NCBI GenBank assembly: GCA_030697525.1
Contig: JAUYPW010000017.1
Coordinates: 1-39,184, forward strand
DNA: 39,184 bases
Direction: 5' to 3'
Origin: a bacterium
Lineage (GTDB): Bacteria > Patescibacteriota > Minisyncoccia > Sungbacterales > HO2-52-23
The notes below the pieces were generated by a model. The model was not told the origin of the DNA, searched no databases, and was given only the letters and a program-made list of their open reading frames with translations. Position numbers and translations under genes: made by a program. Shown here one piece after another: positions 1-7,292 of the stretch; within the stretch, counting starts at the first letter, position 1, and every line of letters begins with the position of its first letter.

Positions 1-155
1 CCAAATTCTCTCTTCCCTTCGGGTGAATCAATTCCCGCCCATCTTCTGCGTTACTTGTCGCTCGTGTATCTAAAGATACACTTCGCTCCTCGCGCCTTGA
101 ATCTGGGACGGGAATTGATTCACTAAATTGATGTTAGTTCGGAATCCTGGTCTCC
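1..155. repeat. 3' part of large multi-hairpin interspersed element (copy A), truncated by window start
   Basis: gaatcaattcccg...cgggaattgattc stem around cttctgcgtt..gtgtatctaaagatacac..cttcgctcctcgcgccttgaat core; shares core and ctaaattgat end with copies at 7005-7273 and 37113-37383. Confidence 0.85.
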
Positions 156-170
156 AGAAAGGAGGGGGAA

Positions 171-1127
171 ATGTTTAATAATAGATTTTCCTCGCCCAAA
201 ACAAAGGACACAGCTAATGATGCCCTGCAATTTGTTGGTAATGAGGTGGTTCTTTACCGCAAAGTCAGAAAAGATAAGGGCGGAGACGAACGGGTAGAAA
301 TTAAAAGGCTCCCCGTCTCCGCCTTATTTAAAGAACTGAAAAATACTCTGTACAATGAGAGGCTCATGGAAACTCCGCTTCTGCCCGAAGGTGTCCGTTA
401 CTTTGCCTACAAAGAAGATGTGGGTGAAGGGGTTTTGGTTCTGGAGCAGTTTCCCCAGTCAAGAACCGTAAACTGGACTGATAAAAAAAGCGGTGATGAC
501 CCCAGATATATAAGAAAAGTAAAGCTGGCTTTCCCTTTTGTAATTTTAATTTGTAAGATATCCGCCAAACTTGTGAATGAGGTAAGGGTATTTTATAGAA
601 CCTCTCCCATTAATTCTTTGGAAGACCCGCTTTTCCATACCAATCTTAGAAACACTTATCCGGATGTCTGTAAGATATGTCTCGGGATTATAAATACCGG
701 GCAAGCCTTTGGTGGAGATATTCTACCCAAACGCTCTAAGGGGAACTTAGTTGACCAAGCGGATCAGATCTTAAACAAGCTCTGGAATCGCTGCTTCAAC
801 GCCGATGTGGAAGATGAATTTGAGGAATCAAAACATCTGGATAAGAGAATTGCTTCTGTGGAGGCTTGGAGAAAAGCGACAGAAAAAGATGAGATGTTTC
901 CTTTGTCTATCCGCTGGAGAACATTCAGTAAAAATATAATAGGGGTGGTGAGAGAATTGGGTTATGGATATTTAGGACAAGAAGAGCCTCTTAATTCTTT
1001 GGCTGATTTGCTGGATATATTTTACTGTTGCGCGCCAGAAGTAAAGCCGAAGGCGCCAGTGATTCACAATTATGATGAAGGGACAATTGGTGATTATGAA
1101 ATGCAGGGAGGAGAATTTGATGGCTGA
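171..1127 (+). CDS. Prokaryotic E2-like protein (Prok-E2 family D / PRTRC protein B-like)
   Basis: SD aaaggaggggga just upstream; Cys-containing segment RNTYPDVCKICLG resembles the E2-like PNxxxxGxxCxG segment; followed by JAB, E1 and Ubl genes. Confidence 0.65.
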   Translation: MFNNRFSSPKTKDTANDALQFVGNEVVLYRKVRKDKGGDERVEIKRLPVSALFKELKNTLYNERLMETPLLPEGVRYFAYKEDVGEGVLVLEQFPQSRTVNWTDKKSGDDPRYIRKVKLAFPFVILICKISAKLVNEVRVFYRTSPINSLEDPLFHTNLRNTYPDVCKICLGIINTGQAFGGDILPKRSKGNLVDQADQILNKLWNRCFNADVEDEFEESKHLDKRIASVEAWRKATEKDEMFPLSIRWRTFSKNIIGVVRELGYGYLGQEEPLNSLADLLDIFYCCAPEVKPKAPVIHNYDEGTIGDYEMQGGEFDG

Positions 1128-1773
1128 AATAAGCTTCTATCTTAAGGATGAGGATTTTGAAAAGCCGCCGGAAGATATTTATTATCTTCTGGCGGCCAAT
1201 GGACTTTTCAAAATCACTAAAACCTTCGCCTTTACCGCCTCCACAGTTTCTTTTACCCCTCGCAAGGGAAAAGAGCTCAAAAGTCTGAAAGTGCATGAAG
1301 AGGAATTAAAACTGCATCTGCCCAAAAAAATTCCTTCCAGCATGTTTTTAGATTCTCTTGGTTTTTTTAGAGAAATTTACAGACTACACCAGAGCGAAGC
1401 CGAAGTACTGCTTTATTGGTCAGACAAAGAAAAGGAATATGTTTTAATCGTACCTGAACAAATGGCAGGAAGCATGGCGCTATCGGCAGAAGTCGGAGCA
1501 AATCCTAAAGGACTAGACCGTGTAGGCACGATGCACTCCCACGGAGATTTATGGGCTTTCCATTCCGAAATTGATGATAGAGACGAGGAACATGACGACG
1601 GATTACATATTACTTTTGGAGATGTAATGGATTTTCCTTCCATCTCCTGTTCGGTGGTTGTTGATGGAAGAAGATTCATGGTTCAGCCAAAGAATATTTT
1701 TGAACTTGAGCCGTTTAAACTACCGCTTGTGCCAAAAGCGTGGGTCAAGAAAGTTAAACCAATAAGGGGGTGA
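1120..1773 (+). CDS. JAB/JAMM (Mov34-type) metallopeptidase, putative Ubl deconjugase
   Basis: Exact HxHx7Sx2D motif (HSHGDLWAFHSEID); SD gggaggag before ATG at 1120; 8-nt overlap with upstream E2. Confidence 0.8.
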   Translation: MAEISFYLKDEDFEKPPEDIYYLLAANGLFKITKTFAFTASTVSFTPRKGKELKSLKVHEEELKLHLPKKIPSSMFLDSLGFFREIYRLHQSEAEVLLYWSDKEKEYVLIVPEQMAGSMALSAEVGANPKGLDRVGTMHSHGDLWAFHSEIDDRDEEHDDGLHITFGDVMDFPSISCSVVVDGRRFMVQPKNIFELEPFKLPLVPKAWVKKVKPIRG

Positions 1774-1779
1774 TAGGGT

Positions 1780-2673
1780 TTGTATCAAATCAAAGTTATA
1801 GGCATCGGCGGAATCGGCACAAATCTTTTATTTTTTTTACCCCGTTATCTGAACACCAAAACTCTTATTAATCATCAAGAACGATACTGCCTGTCTCTAA
1901 TTGACGGGGATAGCGTAGAACCCAAAAACCTTCAACGCCAAGCTTTTAGAGATTTTGGCCAAAAAGCGGAAGTAAAAAGTCGGGAACTTTCTGGAGAATT
2001 AAGGTTGCTGTCTATCCGGCCAGTTTGTGAGTATGTTGGCCGAGACAACATCTCTCAACTAATTGAATCCGGAGATATAGTATTCTTGTGCGTGGACAAT
2101 CACGAGACAAGAAAACTGATTTCTGATCACTGCGAAGTCCTTGAAGATGTAATACTAATTTCTGGAGGCAACGAATTAACCGATGGAAATGTTCAAACTT
2201 TTATACGGACGGGTAGTAAAAACTTAACCTATCCCATAACCAAGTTTCATCCGGAAATCCAAAACGCGACTGGAAAGACTCCCCGTGAGATGAACTGCGG
2301 AGAACTGGCGGCACGACCCGGAGGAGAACAGATTCTTGTAACCAATGTCGCTGTAGCTTCCCGAATGCTGGAAACTTTCTGGAAAGTAGAACAGGAAATG
2401 TTGGATAAAATAGGGGAAGTATATTTTGACCTAAAAGAGGGAACAACGAACACCATAGTAAGGAGTTTGAATCATGAACAAGCTGAAAAGCGGAAAGACG
2501 GTCAAACAAGAAAAGGAAGAAAAACCCAAAACAGTGCAGGACTGGAAAAGAAACAAAGCCCTGCAGGACGTCGAAAAAAAGTCCGGAATGGTGACCGCAA
2601 AGCATTGGATTCACAAACCAGTACAAAAAAAGGTCGCCGGAAAAAAAGTAAAAGATTTGCTAAAAGACCTTAA
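1780..2673 (+). CDS. ThiF/E1-like adenylyltransferase (Ubl-activating), TTG start, Lys/Arg-rich C-terminal tail
   Basis: GIGGIGTN, LIDGDSVEPKNLQRQ and CVDNHETRK motifs typical of the E1/ThiF Rossmann fold; candidate catalytic Cys in MNCGELAARPGG; SD aagggggtga. Confidence 0.85.
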   Translation: MYQIKVIGIGGIGTNLLFFLPRYLNTKTLINHQERYCLSLIDGDSVEPKNLQRQAFRDFGQKAEVKSRELSGELRLLSIRPVCEYVGRDNISQLIESGDIVFLCVDNHETRKLISDHCEVLEDVILISGGNELTDGNVQTFIRTGSKNLTYPITKFHPEIQNATGKTPREMNCGELAARPGGEQILVTNVAVASRMLETFWKVEQEMLDKIGEVYFDLKEGTTNTIVRSLNHEQAEKRKDGQTRKGRKTQNSAGLEKKQSPAGRRKKVRNGDRKALDSQTSTKKGRRKKSKRFAKRP

Positions 2674-2797
2674 AGATCTTTGGAATCTAGAAGACAATCA
2701 GATGGTTTTGGTTAATTCCGAAGAAGTTGGACTTGATCATATTTTGAAAGAAGGGGACGTGGTTGAGTTCGTGAAGAAATCTTCCCAGAAGGGATAA
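2474..2797 (+). CDS. Beta-grasp ubiquitin-like / ThiS-MoaD/PRTRC-C-like protein ending in Gly
   Basis: VLVNSEEVGLDHILKEGDVVEFVKKSSQKG resembles the ThiS/MoaD C-terminal pattern (NxE...LxxGDxVxxx...G); SD aaggag before ATG; located in an E1/E2/JAB operon. Confidence 0.75.
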   Translation: MNKLKSGKTVKQEKEEKPKTVQDWKRNKALQDVEKKSGMVTAKHWIHKPVQKKVAGKKVKDLLKDLKDLWNLEDNQMVLVNSEEVGLDHILKEGDVVEFVKKSSQKG

Positions 2798-2800
2798 TCT

Positions 2801-2843
2801 AATAACCAGCTTCCGCCAGTCGGCGGATAAGCTGGTTTTTTAT
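2801..2843 (+). terminator. Rho-independent terminator whose loop carries a tccgccagtcggcgga palindrome
   Basis: aaccagctt...aagctggtt followed by a T-run; palindrome inside the loop. Confidence 0.75.
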
Positions 2844-2876
2844 TAGAAATATGTTATGATTATAAATGATATTTAT

Positions 2877-2949
2877 CCGCCCCTAGCTCAATTGGTAGAG
2901 CAGCGGCCTTTTAAGCCGTTGGTTCCGAGTTCGAGTCTCGGGGGGCGGA
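2877..2949 (+). tRNA. tRNA-Lys (anticodon TTT)
   Basis: Acceptor ccgcccc/ggggcgg, D stem gctc/gagc, anticodon arm gcggc-cttttaa-gccgt, T arm ccgag-ttcgagt-ctcgg. Confidence 0.95.
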
Positions 2950-2951
2950 TT

Positions 2952-3986
2952 ATGAAAATACAGAAGCCAGAATTTTTCCGCAAAAGAGAAGACATACCCA
3001 AAGGAACAGTATTAATTGATATATTTACTAAAGCCCTTAAGGAGCTTTTTTTTATAGAGAATCTTGAATTAAAAGATCATCCGGCAAAAGCAAAAAAAAC
3101 TCTAAATAAATTTTTGAGGGGTGCGCCGGAAGGTGTTTGGATATATTATCCTTGGAGAAATACCGCAGTTCATTCTTTGCCGGAAAATTTATATTTTAAG
3201 TTGCGCACGGCTCGCAACCGAAACCTGATAAATGAAACCGAGCAGGATAACTACAGAAAAATGACAGCGGGGATAGCCGGACTTTCTGTTGGATCATCCA
3301 TACTTAACTCTTTGGTAATCAGCGGCGGCCCAAAGGTGCTTAAAATAGCTGATCCTGATATTGTGGATACTTCAAACTTGAACCGCCTAAAAGCATCTTT
3401 GTATGATGTTGGCAGAAAGAAGGTGGAGGTTGCCGCTAGAGCCGTCTGGGATATTGATCCTTTCGCTGAAATAGATATCTGGGACATAAAGCTGGATGAT
3501 CGGAACTTTAGAAAATTTGTAACTGGTCCTAAAAAATTAGAGGTTTTTATAGAGCAGACGGATAATTTATTTTTTAAATTTTTTTCCCGTCTTGTTTGTA
3601 GAGAAGAAAAAATTCCGGTTGTCATGGCCACCGATTACGGAGACGGGGTTATTGTTGACATAGAGCGTTTTGATCAGGAACCTTCAAGACCCATCTTTGA
3701 CGGCAGGGTTAAGGATATAAAAAATTTCAGGGGTTTGGATAAATTAAAAAAACTAGATTCTGCAAAGTGGCTTGAATTGGCCAATAAGGTTATAGGAGCA
3801 AATGCTCCCGCAAGGTTAAAAGAATCTTTGAAAGAAGTCGGGGAAACTTTGTCGGCGGTACCTCAACTCGGCACCAGCGCGTCTATGGCCGGTTCAGCGA
3901 TTTCCTATGTTCTAAGAAGAATAGCCAGCAAACAAAAAATGCCTTCGGGGAGACATATTATCAGTCTTGAAGATTTATTTTTATAA
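2952..3986 (+). CDS. ThiF/E1-like adenylyltransferase (Rv1355c-type, the family often associated with nitroreductase)
   Basis: GIAGLSVGSS, IADPDIVDTSNLNRLK and VGRKK motifs; ORF-track start at 2856 runs through the tRNA, so ATG at 2952 preferred. Confidence 0.75.
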   Translation: MKIQKPEFFRKREDIPKGTVLIDIFTKALKELFFIENLELKDHPAKAKKTLNKFLRGAPEGVWIYYPWRNTAVHSLPENLYFKLRTARNRNLINETEQDNYRKMTAGIAGLSVGSSILNSLVISGGPKVLKIADPDIVDTSNLNRLKASLYDVGRKKVEVAARAVWDIDPFAEIDIWDIKLDDRNFRKFVTGPKKLEVFIEQTDNLFFKFFSRLVCREEKIPVVMATDYGDGVIVDIERFDQEPSRPIFDGRVKDIKNFRGLDKLKKLDSAKWLELANKVIGANAPARLKESLKEVGETLSAVPQLGTSASMAGSAISYVLRRIASKQKMPSGRHIISLEDLFL

Positions 3987-3988
3987 TT

Positions 3989-5422
3989 ATGAAGGGATTA
4001 AAAAAAGCTTTAGCTATTTTCAGGGGAGCGGCTAAAAATATAGATGCCTATAAAAATTTTATCAAGGAGCATGGTATTCGCCCAGATAAGGTAAATAACA
4101 TAGCTGATTTTAAAAAAATACCGCTCACCGACAAAAGAAATTATTTGCTGGAATATGAACTGCCGAAGCTGTTTGCCAGAGGCAAAATACCCCCAATGGC
4201 TTACGCTAGCTCCGGTTCTTCGGGCAGACCTCTTTTTTGGTTCAGGGGAGACGACGGGGAAAAGGCAGGAACAGACATACATGAGAAAATATTTAAAAAC
4301 ATATTTAATATCCATAAAAATGATTCCACGCTAGTGGTAATATGTTTTTCTATGGGAGTTTGGGTTGCTGGAAATTATACTCTTGCCTGCTGCCGCGATC
4401 TTGCCAGGCGCGGATACAATCTCACCTCCATTTCCCCGGGAACCGAAAAAGAAGATATCTTTAATACCTTAAAAGACCTAGCTCCCAAATTTAAGAATTT
4501 GATTTTAGCAGGTTACCCGCCTTTTATTATGGATATAATAAACGAATTGCCGAGACGCCGAATTACTTTAAAAAACGATATCAGAGTCCTGACAGCCGGA
4601 GATAAGTTTTCAGAAGACTGGCGCGCAACCGTTTTAAAAACTCTAAAAATAAAAAACTTTGATTATGTGATTAGCATTTATGGTTCAGCGGATGCGGGAA
4701 TTATGGGTTTTGAGACCCCTTTAAGCATCTATCTGCGCCGCCTGGCAGTAAAAAATCCGCATATCTATAAAAAACTGTTTGGGGAGTCTTCGGTATTGCC
4801 GGCGCTTGTCCAGTACAACCCCGAATATATATTTTTTGAAGAAGTTGGAGGGGAGTTTGTGCTGACCACGGAAACTTCTGCCCCTTTGGTTAGATATAAT
4901 ATTCACGACACCGGCCGCTTGTTTTCTTATGATGACATGATAAGGGTAATAAAAGACGGTGGTTTGGAAAAAGATGCGCGTGAGCAGGGATTACTTGTAT
5001 GGAAGATGCCTTTCTTGGTGGTAGAGGGTAGATCTGATGTTGCGGTAACTTTCTATGCCTTAAATATTTATCCGGAGCATATAAAAATGAGCTTGGAGGA
5101 CAAACGTATATCCAAACTTATCTCCGGAAACTATTTTATCTATAATAAAACCATAAACAAAGGAAGGGTTCAAAAATTGTGTCTTAATCTTGAGCTAGCG
5201 CCCGGAGTTGAAACCTCCCAAGAAATCCAAGTTTTAACGACAAATATCTTTGTTGAAAATTTAAAAAAGGTTAACAGTGAGTTTAGGAAACTTCATTTAA
5301 GTCTGGAATCACGAGTCATACCTACTGTTAAAATTATTCCTCATGGGTCTGGGGGATTACGCGCAAAAAATACCAAGGGATTGGTTCAAATCGGAGGCAA
5401 AAAAGCCAAATTTTTGGTATAA
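3989..5422 (+). CDS. Phenylacetate-CoA ligase (PaaK)-like adenylate-forming enzyme
   Basis: P-loop-like ASSGSSGRP, AGYPPFI, IYGSADAG and VRYNIHDTG motifs. Confidence 0.8.
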   Translation: MKGLKKALAIFRGAAKNIDAYKNFIKEHGIRPDKVNNIADFKKIPLTDKRNYLLEYELPKLFARGKIPPMAYASSGSSGRPLFWFRGDDGEKAGTDIHEKIFKNIFNIHKNDSTLVVICFSMGVWVAGNYTLACCRDLARRGYNLTSISPGTEKEDIFNTLKDLAPKFKNLILAGYPPFIMDIINELPRRRITLKNDIRVLTAGDKFSEDWRATVLKTLKIKNFDYVISIYGSADAGIMGFETPLSIYLRRLAVKNPHIYKKLFGESSVLPALVQYNPEYIFFEEVGGEFVLTTETSAPLVRYNIHDTGRLFSYDDMIRVIKDGGLEKDAREQGLLVWKMPFLVVEGRSDVAVTFYALNIYPEHIKMSLEDKRISKLISGNYFIYNKTINKGRVQKLCLNLELAPGVETSQEIQVLTTNIFVENLKKVNSEFRKLHLSLESRVIPTVKIIPHGSGGLRAKNTKGLVQIGGKKAKFLV

Positions 5423-5430
5423 TAAAAAAG

Positions 5431-7020
5431 GTGAATAAAAACGAAACCATATTATTGGGAGGAGCCAGCACTCTTACTTTGGAGGATTGTTTTAAGATTG
5501 GCAATCAATACGCAGAAGTGCATCTACACCCTAAAGCAAAGAATATGATGCTGGATTCGCATCGCGTACTCACCGATTTTTTAAAAAAACGTCTGCCGGT
5601 TTACGGCTCTAACACTCACTTCGGCAATCAGGTAAATCTTCCCGATACCTTGCTTATCAAGGACCCCGATGAATATAAAGAGGGAGTAAATAAGAGACAA
5701 CTCAACCTGATAGAATCACATAACTGCGGCTTGGGAGCAGAAGTATCGCAGGAAATAGTCAGAGTAACAATGGCTCTGCGAGCTCATTGTCTGGCACTTG
5801 GATATTCGGGTGTGCGGCCGGAAGTGGCGGAACAGCTGATAAATTTTATAAATAAAAAAATACATCCCGTTGTCCGCACTTACGGTTCGGTAGGAGCCAG
5901 TGGAGACTTAATTCCGCTTTCAGCCATTGCCTCTGCCCTTTGTGGATTAGAAACAGATGTATATTTTATGAATAAAAAAGTATCGGCACAGCAGGCGATT
6001 AAAATGGCTGAATTAGATAAGCTTAATCCGGAGGTGAGAGAAGGCCTGGCTTTGGCTAATGGGACTTCTTTTATGACCGCCATAGCAACTCTTGCGGCCT
6101 ATAAACTCCAAAGACTTTTTAACAGCATGCTGGCCTCTCTGGCTTTGTCTTTGGAAGCCCTGGAAATAATAGGAGACGCTCACCATCCTTTGGTGCATAC
6201 GCTAAAACGCCAGAAAGGCGAACAGGAAATCAATAATTTTTTTCTAAATTTCTGGAAAGGAAGTCAACTTATAAAAAAACTAGACGATATAAGAAAAGAT
6301 ATTTCTGAAAAAATTAAAAACAAAGAAATCATAGAAAAAATTCCGGGTCTTCAAGACTATTATTCATTGAGATCAGTCGCTCAAGGGTTTGGGCCATTTA
6401 AAGAAAATCTTGAGCGCGCGGTTGCTTGGATTGAAGGAGAAATAAACTCTGTTAATGACAATCCGATTATTTCTGTAAAACCTCCTAAAATTTATCATTG
6501 CGCAAATTTTATGGGATATTACGTGACTGATTCCTGCGACATTCTAAAAATGGATATTGCTCAAGCCTCCACTTGGCTGCACGCCATTTTAGCTAATTTA
6601 GTGCATCCCAGAAAAAATTCTGGTCTGCCAGCAAACTTAGTCAAACAGCCGGGGATAAACAACGGGTTCCGCCCCATTCAAATTCTAGCCGCTTCTCTCG
6701 CGGTCCAGAACCGCAAACTTGCTCAAGCGCAACAATCTTTTATGTTGCCCACCGAAGGAGATAATCAGGATGTAAATAGTCTTGGCACTCATGCCGCCCT
6801 GGATTTAAAGAAATCGGTTGATAATCTGGAATATCTGGTATCAATTTTATTACTCGCATCCGTACAGGCTCTGGAACTGCGAGGATTATCTCTTGCATCT
6901 CTTGAAGCTCGCAAGATTCATCGCGCAATAAGAAAAGTTTCTTCGTTTTTAAATTCAGATCGGTCTTTGACTGTTGATATAGAGAAGGTTGTTGTCCTTA
7001 TGAAAGAGCACGGGATATGA
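5431..7020 (+). CDS. MIO-type aromatic amino acid ammonia-lyase (HAL/PAL/TAL superfamily), GTG start
   Basis: GSVGASGDLIPLS (MIO Ala-Ser-Gly), VYGSNTHFG, VNDNPI, EGDNQDVNSLG. Confidence 0.93.
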   Translation: MNKNETILLGGASTLTLEDCFKIGNQYAEVHLHPKAKNMMLDSHRVLTDFLKKRLPVYGSNTHFGNQVNLPDTLLIKDPDEYKEGVNKRQLNLIESHNCGLGAEVSQEIVRVTMALRAHCLALGYSGVRPEVAEQLINFINKKIHPVVRTYGSVGASGDLIPLSAIASALCGLETDVYFMNKKVSAQQAIKMAELDKLNPEVREGLALANGTSFMTAIATLAAYKLQRLFNSMLASLALSLEALEIIGDAHHPLVHTLKRQKGEQEINNFFLNFWKGSQLIKKLDDIRKDISEKIKNKEIIEKIPGLQDYYSLRSVAQGFGPFKENLERAVAWIEGEINSVNDNPIISVKPPKIYHCANFMGYYVTDSCDILKMDIAQASTWLHAILANLVHPRKNSGLPANLVKQPGINNGFRPIQILAASLAVQNRKLAQAQQSFMLPTEGDNQDVNSLGTHAALDLKKSVDNLEYLVSILLLASVQALELRGLSLASLEARKIHRAIRKVSSFLNSDRSLTVDIEKVVVLMKEHGI

Positions 7021-7273
7021 ACCAGTATCAGCTTTAGAAGCTAAAAAATGAGATGATTTCGCGGCACGACAACGAAGGTGTATGTTTACATACACCAAGG
7101 AGGAGTAACAAAGAAATCAACCATTTTTTAGCTTCCCCAGAGGGCGGGACAATTTACGTCATCTTCTGCGTTTCTCGTTGCTCGTGTATCTAAAGATACA
7201 CTTCGCTCCTCACGCCTTGAATATGACGTAAATTGTCTCCGCTAAATTGATACTGGTTCGTATCTCGCGCTCT
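7005..7273. repeat. Large multi-hairpin interspersed element (copy B)
   Basis: Outer stem gagcacgggatatgaaccagtatcagctttag / ctaaattgatactggttcgtatctcgcgctc enclosing two long hairpin arms; same architecture as 37113-37383. Confidence 0.92.
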
Positions 7274-7292
7274 AAGATGGTAAGATTAAGTA

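Noticed and set aside
991-1679. Minus-strand ORFs opposite E2/JAB genes
   Set aside because: No SD and no recognisable domain; opposite well-supported genes
2856-2951. N-terminal extension of the ORF-track protein MIINDIYPPLAQLVEQRPFKPLVPSSSLGGRI
   Set aside because: It is translation of the tRNA-Lys gene (PPLAQLVEQRPFKPLVPSSSLG is a typical tRNA artefact); the CDS start was moved to 2952
7021-7263. Interpreting element B as a CRISPR or simple terminator
   Set aside because: No repeat-spacer periodicity, and it is much larger and more branched than a terminator; treated as a structured interspersed element
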